From NCBI GenBank assembly GCA_020091685.1, contig CM034599.1:36595408-36659407 (forward strand): a DNA stretch of 64,000 bases, read 5' to 3'. Shown one piece after another: positions 45,346-58,254 of this stretch. Every line of letters begins with the position of its first letter. Position 1 is the stretch's first letter. Below the pieces are notes generated by a model, which was not told the origin of the DNA, did no database searches, and saw only the letters and a program-made list of their open reading frames with translations. Source of the stretch: Lutjanus erythropterus (lineage: Eukaryota; Chordata; Actinopteri; Lutjaniformes; Lutjanidae). The translations under genes were made by a program, and so were the position numbers.

Positions 45346-47207
45346 CATAGTTTGAATTATAGGGGAGCTAAGGTGAGCTCGGCTCCCCTGAAAAGGACAT
45401 GAGCTCCTCTGAAAGGCTCATTTGAGTTACTTAGGAGGAGCTCTGAAACATCATCCAGTTTTTAGTCTTTATTCCTCTGTAGTTAAAAAACATAAGTTTG
45501 CCAAACATGTTTAACAAATATGAACAATTCTAATTCTGTTTTTGTGTGATTTTGTGATTTTTTTAAAAAATCTTTTTTTTTTTTTTTTATTTGCTCTGAT
45601 TAGGTCTATTCTTTGATTATGAAACAGTAACCTTATGTTGTTGTAATAGCCTCTATGAATTGTATGAAATGTTATGGAGATTATTAACTCTCTGGAGTAT
45701 TTACTGTAGAGCTTTTTTTGCATGATTTATTGTCATAATGGCTTATAAAACTATAGGTTACAAAACAGTACAAGCAAACAACTTCCTTGCTTAAAAAATA
45801 TATAGCACTGCAAGGTAACAAAATTTAACAAAAAAGAATACCAGACCATTTAGACCAAAGTACCTTTTTGAACTGGACTGATAAAATGTTCACTGTAGAA
45901 CGATAATAACAGTCTCGCGGTAAAGGCAGTACGTGGAGACATTTTAGTCATTTACAATCCAATACCGTCATATCGCACACCCCTATGTCAAAGTGACAAG
46001 ACAAGACTCCAGGAAGTCACTGCACCTGGACAAGAAATAGTTCCAACATGTAACTACCTCAACTTTTTTTTACTTCTTCACATTTACATTTTGTTTTTTT
46101 GTGTTTTAGAAGTGTGTGGTGTTGGCTGTATCTGCAGAGACCCTGCCCTCTGCCTGTATTTTCACATTTTTTCTTTCACCAACACAAAACATTGATATTT
46201 AATGTCTTGATGCATTTACAAACAGCTTGGACAAATCCTATGGACTCAACCTTTAAATGAAAAAGGTTTCTGCAGAGAAATAATACCTAAAGTAAGACAT
46301 ATTATTCTGATATCACTACCAAAACTCGGTTACCTTGTCTGTATGTTTAGGATCATCGTCCGAAGTTCTGATAGTTCCACACTTTTGAAATGTTGCCTAC
46401 ATTGCCACCTTTATCAGCGATTTAGTGTGCAATTCAGTGTGCTCGCTGAGCTCTGTGGGAGGGATTAACAATGGGGACATCTTCCTTTGCTACAGCAAGA
46501 AGGAGGACAAAACAGAAAAAAAACTGCCACAAGGAACGAACAAGCTTGTAACGGTTCCATGCAAATGAAAAGGTTCTTGTAATTCAACAGAAATAACAAC
46601 TCCTACGTGGACCCATCTTTTGATCGACTCAAGAATAGTTATGCTAACTGCTCCTAGCAACAGGTAAGAAGAAGCTGCCACAGCTTCTGTGTTCACTGAA
46701 AATTATTGTTGAGTGTTATTTTTAAAAAGACAATACCAGAACCCTTAAAGTGACAGTGAAACAAATATAGTGCTTCATTAATATAGAACTTTTTCCCAAC
46801 TTCATTCAACAACTTTCATGTGAATGGAAGCATTCCTGAAACATTTTATGCATTTATTTTGGACCCAAGCTGTAAATAGCCATATTGGCTATTTATGCCC
46901 ACATGGCAGAGACAAACCATGAACCTTTCTTAAGCCTAACCAAGTAGTTCTGTCTACCAAATCTAACCAAACTTTCCCTGGTTGGGACTGAACCCTGTCT
47001 CCCAGAGGAGAGTCCCACTCATCCAACACAACGTCCTCATTACAGACACTTTGTCACTCTTTATAGCAAAACTAGGGGCTGGGCATAAATAGCTGAACAG
47101 CTGCTGTGTGACTATTCTCACCCACATTAGCAAATAGACACCGTTATTTTTAGCAGACGGCACAGGCATGTAACATGGTGGTGCGAATGTGCCATCTTAG
47201 GACATTT
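45346..47207. other. AT-rich intronic sequence with a tRNA-like remnant
   Basis: A T-run lies at 45569-45588. Between 46960 and 47030 the minus strand reads gttggatgagtgggactctc followed later by cagggttcagtccc, which parallels 6058-6112 and contains a B-box-like core. No coding exon. Confidence 0.4.
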
Positions 47208-47385
47208 ATCCTGACATATTAGATGGTTTGTTAAATAGAACCATCTGGGAAGTCGTCCTTAGAAACAGTTTGGAAAAGGGCAGGCACTTTAAAAAAAACA
47301 CTTAGCAGGTGATTGAATAAACCATCTGTCTATCATATCTAACAAAGGCTAACCTCAACCAATCAGATCAACACTTCCGTGGACA
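47208..47385 (+). repeat. Dispersed repeat C, copy 2
   Basis: Counterpart of 9916-10110 in the same orientation. A short A-rich insertion (aaaaaaaacactta) near 47290 distinguishes this copy. Confidence 0.75.
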
Positions 47386-47399
47386 CTTCTCGCTGTCAT

Positions 47400-48530
47400 C
47401 ACACCTAAAATCGCACCCATTGACACCAGTAATCCCTCCTTGGTCGCTGATTAGCTGCATCACTTTTGGTGTGGACACAAACTTTTTTCTAGATATGGGT
47501 AAAAAAAGTAAGTAATAATACCCCGCTCCACTGACAATGATGTAAAATGCAAAATACCAACTGATCCGAAAGAGAAAAATGGCGACTGTTTGACTTAATG
47601 ATGTGAAAACAACAAAATTCAATTTGATTATTAAACTATAAAAGAGCCACAAGTACTACACTCTTTATGGAGTGCAGATGCAAACATAATTTAAACTTGT
47701 GTGCAATGTCCGTTTAGAGTGTGAGACATTTGAATAAAAACAGACGTAAACCAAACATCACAGAGACGTTATCTCCCTAAACTGAGACAGTTGTACCTCG
47801 TTTGGAAATGGGAAAAGGTCTGCAGCCCCTTCGGAATTGAACGTGTCTGGCTGACTGAATGGCTTTGATCACTCTTTCAGCGATGGCAAATGCCTTAAGC
47901 GTTACCTGTGCCGTCTCCTGGACACATTCAAATTGAAAGGCCAGAAACTAATTACCAACTGCGACTGCCTGACAAAGCTCCAATTCCAACTCATTTTCCC
48001 TGTCAAACAGAGAGAGGGGGCGGATGCCGGAGCTTGTCAAACTCAAGACTCACTCTGCATAAGCCTGGCTCCCCGCCCTGCCCACTACCCCCCCTGTTTA
48101 AACTCTAACTGTCCAGCTCGCCACTGTCTCCTGATGTGAGGAAAGTGCACAGCGGCTCAGCGGTCGTGAGGTAAATTGAATCTCAAAAGACGAGAGCCAT
48201 ACGGTTGGGGCTGATTTATTTACAAGCTGGCTGATGAGGGCCACAGAGGGCCCACACTGGGATTCAGGGGAAATGGCCTCTAAACCCGGGCTGAGGCGGC
48301 TCTGATAAATCTTATTTAACACTCTGCTTTATACTGCGGAGGAAAACTCAAGGTGCTTCTTCCTCCACAGTTGCACTCGCACAAGCACAGAGACAGACAG
48401 TGAACAGATAGTTTCTGTGCATTAATGCAGCCCTCTGGCCCTGCTGAATTTTTATTTCCAGTTGCTGCTGTGGCACAACAGTAATTGGAGCATGCTGTTT
48501 TGTAGTCCACACAACATTTAGATTTTAAGG
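47400..48530. other. Non-repetitive intronic sequence
   Basis: The segment 47800-48500 has balanced composition and no similarity elsewhere in the window. It could hold regulatory sequence. Small frames on both strands lack recognised domains. Confidence 0.3.
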
Positions 48531-48659
48531 GTCACTGGGCTTGAACCCAGATGCAAACATCCACGGGGCGGAAAGCAGACAATCCTGACAGGTCTATCAC
48601 AGACGTCTCCGAGGCAAATTTATGCGGTTCAAGAAAACTCCGCAGTCTCATGTGCACAC

Positions 48660-48718
48660 ATCAAGGAATCAAACCCATGACCTTTTGGCTCATAGATGAC
48701 AACACTAACCAATGCATA
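48660..48718 (-). repeat. tRNA-like (SINE head) remnant
   Basis: On the minus strand cattggttagtgtt (A-box-like) is followed about 25 bp later by gggtttgattcc (10 of 11 matches to a B-box). The intervening gtcatctatgagccaaaagg resembles the head of the SINE at 61.8 kb. A functional tRNA is unlikely because acceptor-stem pairing is not evident. Confidence 0.4.
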
Positions 48719-49224
48719 ACAGTAAAGTAAACTTATGTAACTTTTGCTGAACTGCAGCCACAAGTTGCAATTACAGGATAACGGTAAATGTTAAAATGTC
48801 TTTCGGTTCATTGGTCTGGACTACATGAATCAAATGAAAAAATATATATGCATTGCTTTTTAGATGTAATTAGTTAAGTATTCAACTTATCAAAAACAAA
48901 GAAAAAAATGTAAACTTGGAGTCAGATGGTAAGATTGTTAACTAGAATCAGACAAAACAATTCTACAACTACAACAACTATGCTGCACTTTACTGTGCTT
49001 GAATCATTGAATCCTCTTCTCCGGTGCTGTTTCAAGCATGTACTTATGCATTACAAGATGTAATCTACTTAGTTACTTTTAAAATCATAATTGAGTACTG
49101 AGCGCAATTTTAATTAATATCCAGACCTCTGATCTGCATTTTAGTAGCCATGAAGCTGATCTGACCACAAATGGACCAGTGAAAACCAGGACATGTAGAC
49201 AAAATGCTGCAGCAGCACACAAAA

Positions 49225-49450
49225 TACACACATAATGATAATTAATCATTTAACTCGTGTTAAGAACTAATTAACCAGTGTATTCATGGATATTTAGTGA
49301 ATAGACATGGTGGTAATTTGCACCTCATTTGACATTGTTTTGTCTGATGGAGCCTTTTGTTGAAAATGAGGAAAAAATGTGTTTTATATCTTATAAATTA
49401 TTAATGATCAATTGTTAGCGTCCTGGTTCAGGAAAACTCACAAAATTTGC
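49225..49450 (+). repeat. Dispersed repeat D, copy 1
   Basis: The segment gcacctcatttgacattgtt followed by gtgttttatatcttataaat and tattaatgatcaattgttag matches the reverse complement of 52205-52440. The copies are about 3 kb apart in opposite orientation, so they could pair in RNA or mediate inversion. Confidence 0.75.
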
Positions 49451-49489
49451 AGCCCTAGTTCAGAGAGGTGACTGTGACATCAACAGTTA

Positions 49490-49618
49490 AAAGTAATTAA
49501 TACTCTGAGTAACGAATACTTTGTACTTTTACTTAAGAATTTTTCTAACACCAGTACTTTTACTTGTAATTGAGCATTATTTTAGCAATGTACAGTTTTT
49601 CAGTACTCTTTCCACTGC
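49490..49618 (-). repeat. Fragment of the repeat seen at 35025-36065
   Basis: Contains gtacttttacttaagaat, agtacttttacttgtaat and a terminal ctctttccactgctg. This is the inverted form of the gtggaagaa end at 35 kb. Confidence 0.5.
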
Positions 49619-50102
49619 TGATCAATAATGATGGACAGGTAGTCTTATATTATAAAGTCATGGTGTCAGATGTCAGTGTCTGTCAGTCATCAATTAAAGC
49701 AGTGATTCCCAGCCTTTTTACCTTGGAGCCCCTTCTGCTTGTATTTGTGATTAATGAAGTGATAAGTGATTCATTCCAAAGCTCTTCAGGTCACATGTTC
49801 ACATCATGTGTACCAGGTGTCATTCATTCTCAGTTGCGACAGGTAGTCAGCATACGCTCTCAATACAGAATACACATCATATTAGACCACAGAAACACAA
49901 GAAAAAGAAAAAAAAAGCAACAATAATTATTTACAAATGTATAAATATGTACAAAATGCCAAGTATTTTGTACATACTTGTTATTACATATATCTTAGCA
50001 GAGGTGTGGCCAACTAAGTAGCCTACCATTTTTGATTGAGGACAAAAAAAAAGTAGTAGTTTTGTATAAATTATGATTTTATTTAACATGTGAAATTTTA
50101 AG

Positions 50103-50120
50103 TTAGGGTTAGGGTTAGGG
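50103..50120 (+). repeat. Short interstitial telomeric repeat (TTAGGG)3
   Basis: Exactly three TTAGGG units within an AT-rich context, followed immediately by a dispersed repeat. Such short tracts are common inside vertebrate chromosomes. Confidence 0.85.
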
Positions 50121-50440
50121 AACCAGTGAACTACAGGATGGATTGGGATGAAATCTTTGACAGACAGTCATGGCTGCCAGAGAATGCATCCTACAGAGTT
50201 TGTTGACCCAGTGACCAGCAGATCAAAATTTTTCCTTATCCTGCAAAACATATCAACATTTCCAAGATGTATTGTCACAAAAGTTTGTGCAGGCATCCGT
50301 GATCCCGAGAGGATGAATCTTACAGACTTTGGTGACCCCCAGACTTTTTCCTCTGTCTCCACAACTCTCTGTTGGATTGCCATAAAATCTGTCACACATT
50401 CATGTTCCCCTCAGGCTGAATCCTAGTTACTATAGTAATC
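50121..50440 (+). repeat. Dispersed repeat with internal periodicity of about 110-120 bp
   Basis: Three related blocks read cagacagtcatggctgccag, tgcaggcatccgtgatcccg and cacacattcatgttcccctc. Each leads into aatgcatcc/gatgaatctt/gctgaatcc and a gacttt- or acta-type continuation. They lie near 50160, 50285 and 50392. Open frames across it on both strands are not genes. Confidence 0.55.
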
Positions 50441-51764
50441 CTCTGACTTCTCATCTAATGCAGGGATACTCAACTTGCTTTGCCGGGGGCGACACTTTTG
50501 CAGATAAACAAACATAAATAATATTTGTCAGATAAAATGAAAGAATATGAAGAGGTCCATAACTCATCTTCATTTAGAATTCTTTATTTTCAAATTAAAT
50601 GAATTATCAGGTTATCTGGTACAAGGATGATATTATAGGCCTTTATGACAAATAAATCAGATATTTTAATGCATTCAATAACTGCAACTTCATTTTAGTT
50701 TATACATTAGCTGGAACATCTTCCATCATGCAATAACAGAAATGTTGAAATGATTCATAAATATAAACTGTGTCTACCAGAGACAGCATGAATGGGATAT
50801 TTAAGCTTTGTCACGGTGTGTTAACAGCAGCTAACACGCAACTTCACAAGCAACAACCAAGAAACATTTGTTATTAATAATAAGCAAGTGATAGCATGCT
50901 AACACACTAAACTAAGAGGATGTAGTCTTGAGTCTTGTTAAATAAGGATGTCAAAGTACATGGAGCATGAGACAACCTCAGCCCACATGTTTAAACCCCT
51001 CCTCGCTTTCTGGTGTATCAGGGGAAATCTGCACATATGTTCTAACCAAATGATCTTACATAACTGCACAGATCACTTAAGAGATTGCTTACTGGGTAGT
51101 TACAATAATCAGAACATGGATTGTGGAAATTTAGTAGCAGAAACGTTGCATCTGTAGTATCATACAGGCCTGTGGTTTGATTTGCATTCACAGCATTAAT
51201 TAACTGAACCAGAAGCATAGAGGCTAACTCTCTGAAGTGGGCTCTGTGCACTTGATTGATCCAAAACAAAGTTTCCAACCTGCAGTCATAAAGTCTGACC
51301 CTGCTGTCACTTTCACAGCAATATCTATCTAAAGCATTGCTAACATGAGGTATCACAAGAAAGTTAGTTTCTGTTACTGGTCATATCAAGCTGCAGCAGC
51401 AAAAATCCTGAGTGCATTGAGGGTATAGGCAACATTTCATAGCTTATGAATCCAACTGATCATTTGTATGAGGAAGGTTCTTCTTCCAAAAGTTGCACAG
51501 TGTGTGCACAGTTTATTGTACATACTGTATAAGCCAAAGACGATGATGAATCTTTAGCAGCACAGACTGAATGTCTCCATAAAGTCAAAAAAGCAGCAGG
51601 AATCCAGGCTGTGTGGTCAGTGTAGGCAGAAAGAAGTGCTGAGTTAATATGATAGTTGTATCTTTTGATCATTTCCTCATATTCAAAATTATGAATTTTA
51701 TTTATTCTATTTTAATTTTTCATTATTCATAATTTGTCTCAGGATCACACATACTCTAGTACAC
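50441..51764. other. Intronic sequence with possible hAT terminus
   Basis: At 50460 gcagggatactcaacttgct resembles a hAT terminus without an identified partner. A 104-residue minus-strand frame at 51042-51356 has no recognised domain. Confidence 0.35.
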
Positions 51765-51960
51765 TGGTTTCTAACCTGGGGTTTGGGTCCCCCATAGGGG
51801 GGTGCCAGAGATCACAGGGGGTCCCCAAGACTTTGTCTGTTCTGAGGTCATCATAATCAGATTTACACATGTCAACTAAAATCACAATTTCAGGACTCAT
51901 ACACACTTCACAAAGTCAAATTCAAGCACTTCTCAAGCATTTTCAAGGTGCATTTTGAAG
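51765..51960 (+). repeat. hAT-Charlie-like MITE terminus
   Basis: The segment cactggtttctaacctgggg followed by tttgggtcccccataggggg resembles CAGTGGTTCTCAACCTGGGG-type ends of Charlie-like hAT elements. The subsequent tcaagcacttctcaagcatt and ttcaaggtgcattttgaagc are internal tandem words. The opposite terminus is not seen. Confidence 0.5.
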
Positions 51961-52204
51961 CTTTTCCAGCACCTTCCAGCTGTGCTAAATGATATATTTT
52001 AATACGAAATGATTAATTCACCTCTCCATCACATTAAATCAGATCAGTTATCAACCAAAATTATGTTTTGTGGTAGAATTCTACAGACAGATGGTAAATT
52101 AAAGGAAAACACTTGTTTCATGATGTGTCACCTGTCTGTAAGTAGACTTGGCCGCCTTTTCATGTTAAGAATTTTGTGCATTTTCCTTAACTGGTAGTTG
52201 CAAA

Positions 52205-52440
52205 GGCTAACATCCCTTAATGATTAATAATTAATAAGATATAAAACACAAGTTTACTTGTCTTTCTTGCTTATTCTAGGTTAAATTTCAAGTTTCTTTA
52301 TACAATCAATGACTCCACCAGAAAAAAACAAGGTCAAATGAGGTGCAATTAATGCCATTTCTAGACTATTGATTAATTATCAATTAATCAGTTAAATTCT
52401 TATTTATTATTAATGATTAATCATTAACTCCTACACAATC
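52205..52440 (-). repeat. Dispersed repeat D, copy 2 (inverted)
   Basis: Reverse-complement partner of 49225-49450. Shared words on the minus strand include ttaattgcacctcatttgac and gtgttttatatcttattaat. Confidence 0.75.
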
Positions 52441-52597
52441 TGGGTCAGAAAATATCTGACTTATTTTAGTTCTTTATCTAATAAGTTAATTCAGTCAGGC
52501 AGCAATTTATTTTATTTTTCATGTGTGTGCACGTGTGTTCAGGATACAAGTAGGGAAAAGATATGCAATGACTGCTCTAGTAAAACTGGTCAGAATA

Positions 52598-52646
<49 letters not shown>

Positions 52647-52673
52647 TATATAATATATATATATGTATATATA
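52598..52673. repeat. (CT)n(TA)n compound microsatellite
   Basis: About seven CT units running into a roughly 60-bp alternating TA tract with a few AA interruptions. Confidence 0.95.
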
Positions 52674-52749
52674 AAGTATCAGCTCTGAAATGTTTTCATA
52701 GCATTAAAGTGAAATTTAACTCCTTTACATCATTTTTGTCTTCCCCACT

Positions 52750-53122
52750 GAAAACAAATAAACTTTACCACACAAATAAACTTGTTAATTAATTCAGTTT
52801 TTAATAAGCTTAAGATATTAAGTTGAACAAAACTCTTCAAGCACACTGACAAACATACAAATAAGATTTCCTTTACAGTCTCTCAGTTTGAGAAGACATT
52901 TCACAGCGGCTTGTTTAGAAATCTGCTAATATGCTAATCATGTTTGAAATTCATTTAATGTCTTGACTGAACTTTACACTGTACCTTCATTCAACTCATC
53001 TTTTGCATGAAGTTCTAGGAGAAAAATAATTTTAAGTTTAATTGAATAAATAAAATATATGTTAAGTTTATGAGAAAAGATTAGTTTATTCCACTAAATC
53101 CTTCTAGATTTTTTTACAGTGG
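52750..53122. repeat. CACTG-family MITE, third copy, right end preserved
   Basis: Ends gatttttttacagtgg and shares ataagcttaagatattaa with 18.4 kb and gagaaaagattagtttattc with 4.1 kb. The left terminus may be cactgaaaac at 52747. Confidence 0.6.
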
Positions 53123-53299
53123 AATGGAAAAACAGTATTATTGTGTGCGTGAACAATGTGTGAACACATTGTGAGCACAATGTGTCCGTGCAATAGATTT
53201 AATGTACATTAGCTTTAGTTTGTCGCCTTGGGCATATTTGTTGATTTATAGCCTGACTAATGTGGACTATATTTAGTCTATACAAGTGTAATATGAACT

Positions 53300-53790
53300 T
53301 TGGTTGCTGCGTTAATTAAATGTAGACATATGCCGCATTGATTAGTCACCGCCAGGCACATGTTCATGGTTTTCTCTCACTGGAATGTCACATCTGGAAG
53401 CAAATTAGAGGAAAAGGTAACTTTTCCATGGACATAAAGAACAGGCCAAGATGAGGAAAATCTTAATTTTCTGTAAAAGCCAGCGTGCCAATCTTCCTGC
53501 AAGCATTCCGTCTTTCAGCTGTCAGCTCCATCCCATTGATTTATGAATATATCATTTAGTAATTGATTGAGGCGGTTTGCTGGAGGCCCTTGTTAATATT
53601 TCACTTGACCTCTCACCAAATTGGAGTTTATCATCTCTGACAGACGACTTCGCCGTGTGAAGGAATGCGAGATGTGGAATGAAAGCTGTTGCTCGCCTCT
53701 CCGTTTCATTAAAAATGCAACACAGGACCTGCGGAGGTGCGCGTAATGGCGGAAGCAGGCACCTGGGTGCATTCAAGACTTAAAAAGCAC
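53300..53790. promoter_or_regulatory. Candidate conserved non-coding element
   Basis: Non-repetitive, with catttagtaattgattgagg at 53551-53570, tgttaatatttcac, and nearby GC-balanced segments. Homeodomain-type cores are dense. No coding frame is recognisable. Confidence 0.3.
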
Positions 53791-54219
53791 ACAGACCTCA
53801 TTGAAGATGTGCATGTTCCAATTTTGTTTCTTCCACAAGAATCAAAGCACTGATAAAAAGATTTGTAGCACACTTGAGGCTTACTTGTTTGTGTTGTTCA
53901 TATTATTTGTTCATCTCTAGTCTTCATAAAATGAAAATAAAATATTTTAACACCCATTCTTGAGAAGTGGGACAAAACCATGTCACAAAACAAAACTTTT
54001 AAAATGATTAATAACTACACTTTAATTCCATTTTTTTTTTTTTTTTTTGGTGAACGTTTCTTTAAGTATATATATATATTAAATATATGTCATTTCTAAA
54101 CTTGCTCTGTGCTAGAAAACAGCATCGTCCCAGACAAGAATTCACAACTTCAAACAATAAAAATGTGTTAAGAATTGATTTTTTTAAATGAAGATGTCAG
54201 CCCTTTAAAGTTGCGTCCC

Positions 54220-54860
54220 AGATTTCTGCCAACTTTATCAGATTTTTACTAAAACATGATTAAATCAGGCATAAAAAAGGTTAGCTATACCCTAAGTTCC
54301 TCTTCCTGGTTGAAAAAAGGTGGGAAAACCACTCAGGTAGTGGTAAACTTTAAATTTTTTGACAAATTCATTAAATAATTGCTGTCAGATGTGTCTCAAC
54401 CTTAACATATCAACTCTGTAGCCCTTCTAAGTCAAAGCTAAATAAGAATTATGGTTTAAAAATGTGTGTTTTGATTAGTATTAAGAGAACTCTGAGACAC
54501 TTAAAAACATAAAATCGTTGCTCACTATGACTTTGCTGCGGAATGAAAATAATATAACATCTTGTTAACTCCATAAGATGTCAACACGTCTCAATCATAA
54601 CATGTCGACTCTGTAGTCCTTCTAAATCAAAACTAAATAAGAATTGTGTATTTTGATTAACATTAAAAGAACTCTGAGCAACTTTAAAATGAAAAGGCTA
54701 ATAACTCCGACTATGCTGTGAAATGAAAGTAATATAACATTTCATGAACTCTATACATTACATTTAATAAAACAATTTAATCAGTAGGAGGTTGGCCCAT
54801 TACAAGGTTTAATACCCAAAAGTTTGACCTTTTAAAATCTATTTTCAAAACATAAATGTA
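54220..54860 (+). repeat. Dispersed repeat A, copy 2, with internal tandem duplication
   Basis: Matches 3385-3724 and 4190-4260. The block from tgtctcaacc...tctgtagcccttctaa to ctatg...gctgtgaaatg is present twice in a row (about 54390-54560 and 54575-54745). The right end, acaaggtttaatacc through ttttaaaatctattttc, aligns with the right end of copy 1 without the MITE. Confidence 0.75.
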
Positions 54861-54989
54861 TATGCTCAAAATATGGTTTTGTCCCAATTTTATGAATGAG
54901 TGATACGTAATATGCAGTACATGCACGTGCGAGTAAATGATATTTTATCAAGCAATATGTTGGATGAATTATCATGTAATATATAGGCT

Positions 54990-55700
54990 ACGCGCTTCCA
55001 TACCCATTAAAATGCGGCTAATTCAATCTTCATTACCATCCATTATGAGCAGCATCACATTATAATTATGTGAAATGAGATCCTATCACGAGGAGGAAGG
55101 AGAACTGATAGGCCTGTTTTGAAGTGCCCCCCCCCCAGCAGGGACGGGATGGTTACAAGCGGGTAGATATTATCTCCTCTGACACCCATTGTGTAGTCGA
55201 CTCCCTCTGCAGAGGCACGGGGCCTGGAAGCATTGTTGGAATTGATTCCACGAACGGCGCCCAATCTTTGGACACTTTGCCGCTATTGACTGCTGCTTCA
55301 AATCAGAAATTCGAACAGAACTCAGTCGGGGATTTAATTAAAACTCAAAAGAGGGAATGACTGACATTGCGGACAGGGTAGTTGCGAGAAATCAATTGTG
55401 CAATGCAAATGAGTTTCAAATCCCCCCTTTGCCTTCTGCTTCTATTATTTATTTATCTTTTTTTTTTCCTCCTCTCCTCTCCTCCACGGCTCCGTGCTGC
55501 ATTCTTAACTGGGGGCACCGCTCTATCTTTATTCAGCAGTTAAGAAGATAAGCAAATGTTTTTAAGCTCATTACTTAAATGTGCGCCATTACGATTGGAT
55601 TGCCACCCCGTTTTCATGTCATTCAAAAAAGCCTGTTCTAGATCCAATTACTGCCAATATGAAAGGGAGAACTTTAAAGGGAAAAAAAATCACTTTTTGC
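54990..55700. promoter_or_regulatory. Candidate conserved non-coding element
   Basis: Non-repetitive. It contains gcggctaattcaatcttcat at 55014-55033, catccattatgagcagcatc, cacattataattatgtgaaa, a C-run at 55127-55136 and gggatttaattaaaactc at 55328. The look is enhancer-like; conservation is untested. Confidence 0.3.
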
Positions 55701-58084
55701 ATCAAATATAACAGCTATTGTAGCTGTATGCTCTGTTTCTGGGTCTATTTCGTTGTTTGCTGGTGTATTTCCTGACTTTTGTGGACAACCAGCCAAATGT
55801 AAACGAGACGTCAGGATACTTCCAGTCCAGTTTGACAGCAGAACATAATTCAGCTATCCGAAACATCAACAGCAAAACGTCAAGTTTTGATCTCACCTCT
55901 TTAGAATGAAAGCAGTGGGTTATTCTACAGTTGCCATTTTACACGAATGTTAAAAAAATAAAAATAAAAAAGTCATACAGGGAGAAATCTATCCCAGACA
56001 GGTGTGTGCTGGAGAAGAGGGTTCTTCCTGCTCCTAACTGTTCCTATTACTTTCTCCACATTCAAAACCACAAACTGAAGACGAAAGTAAGACGAGGCAG
56101 GCTGAAGGAAGAGTGAGCGAGCCTAAAAAGGCAAAAATTACTGTCGCCTGGCAACGCCAGCCCACAATTTTCGCTTTGATTATTGTAGTCTGGCAAGCCT
56201 GAATAGGCATATTGCTCGGGAGAGAAGTAATTTCAACCCAGGCTGTACAGACGGAGCAAAGATGATTGGCAGTTCTCTTCTTCGCTCAGACATCAGCGGC
56301 TACATCTCATTGGATGAGGCCACGGCTCGCTGAGCTGCCATTGGTTTGTGCTTTTGACCGTCAAAGTAAAAGAAACATGGCGCAAGAGTAGCAAGTTTCT
56401 TCTATCCAACAAAATAAGTTTTTAAGGAAATTGGGCTCAAAAACTGCAACATTAATTTTAACACCTACGAATTCATAGTTATTGCCAGGGTTCAGACATA
56501 ATTCAAAGCTGCACTAATTAATATTTTTATATAAACAGTGTGTGGATCAGTGTAATGTGAAAGAAGCTGCCCGTTGTGACGAAGCCCACACAGAATTATC
56601 AGCCAGATCTGCATTTCTCTTCAGCTCTACGGAGAGTTCAGTGTCTTTAAAATTATTGTTTTAAGTTGGATGTTTTTCTCAGGAGTTGGAGAACAAATCA
56701 GAGTGAATATTTGACAAAAATATGACTTCAAATGATTGCTAATGGTGCTCTGTGGCTGCTGGTATATTCGCAAGCATTAGCTAGCACAATGAGCATTTTA
56801 GCTTGTTTCTGCTGTGCTTAAGTCACAAAAAAAAAACTGCCTACAAGTACCAGGATGTATTGCGTGCAATATTCTGATGTTGCTGTGTATTACCACCAGC
56901 TACTTTGTTGGCTAAAGCATAGAATAGGTAAGGTAACAAAAATGCTTATCTAGCACGCCCCCCTGGCTACACAGAGGTGGCGACTAAAAATGCAAGCTGA
57001 AATAGCCGCTAGCTCTTCCTTAGCATGAACTACATCACCGTGACATCACTGGTGCCAGTACAACAAGCAGCAGAACTCATCAACTTATTTCTTTGATTCG
57101 CAGGCTTTCATTCTACCAGCGCTGCCTCACCTTTTCCAGTCTCTACCTTGATGACCCACCACTGCACTCTCTCTCTCTCTCTCTCTCTCAAACATAAAAC
57201 CAAACCAAAGGAAGCGTCTGGTTTCGCTCTTTTGCAGCAAAAACTGCAGCCAGATGCAAACGTCAAAGCTGGGTGCACAAAATGAAACCAATAAGCGAGG
57301 AGACAACTGGGGGAGCATCATTATTTGGCCCATGAACTCAAGAACCGACGCCTGTTTTCAGAGATTTTTCAGGCTGACTGTGGAGCAGTTGGCTGACATG
57401 ACGTGACATCAGGTTGTGTTTCTCCAGAAGTTGATTCTGTTTCAACCTCAACTGCTGAGTTTTTGTTGTTGTTTTGTTTATTTAGCATCCCCTGTGGCCC
57501 CTGCAGCATAAACGGACTACCTCCATTCAAATGAATGAGATGACTGGCGTTTTCGCAGCTTCTATCTGACTGCGGCCTTAAGGCTTGACCCTGAGTTTGA
57601 GTCCAACAGCACCACGCAACACTCAGCAGTTGGCCAATCAGAGCTGCTGCTGCCTTTCTGTGAACTGTACCTCATTTAAGTGTCAAGTCCCAAGTGTCTT
57701 TTAACAATAAATCCAATTTTCTGAGTCAGTACTTTACATATACAGTCATTTCATGATGGTATCAATTGAATCTGGCCCCAGTGTAGTTTTCATTATGACA
57801 GAAGTTATGTCCCTTTTCCTGGAGAAAATCCAGTAATTCTGAGACCCACCGCACACATCTGTGGCAGCCAAGGCCAGGTTGGCAGTGTGGGCAGTGTGGA
57901 GCATGTAAAGATTCAGAGGGCACAAATGAGAGTAGTAAATGTACTGTAGGAATAGTACAGTAGCAGGGACCTTGAAATCTTTGAATGACTCTGGGGTCAG
58001 AGATTAGATAGACTGATAAATATTGCAATATAAGTAAGTGTGACAAGATCATAAGACAAGATTTGATCCCATTTTAAGATTTTT
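55701..58084. other. Intronic sequence with repeat texture
   Basis: A (CT)n microsatellite lies at 57166-57189. The segment 56560-57060 has words such as attagctagc and ttagcttgtttctgctgtg that suggest an old transposon, but no ends or second copy were found. No exon. Confidence 0.4.
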
Positions 58085-58254
58085 GTCAATTTAAAGGTGC
58101 AATATACAAGATTCAGCCTTACCAGAACTATTTGATATGTAAAGATGAAATCGAGTTATGGCATCCTGAGCAGAAAATGAAGTTATACTCGCATTTGAGT
58201 CCCTCTCTGTCTTCCCCACATGTATTTTCAACATGGCAGCCTGGTGCCAGCCAA

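Noticed and set aside
48660..48718. Possible functional tRNA gene on the minus strand
   Set aside because: Only A-box- and B-box-like cores are present; no convincing acceptor or anticodon stem was found, so a SINE remnant is more likely.
50148..50426. 92-residue plus-strand and 75-residue minus-strand frames
   Set aside because: Both cross a dispersed repeat with internal periodicity.
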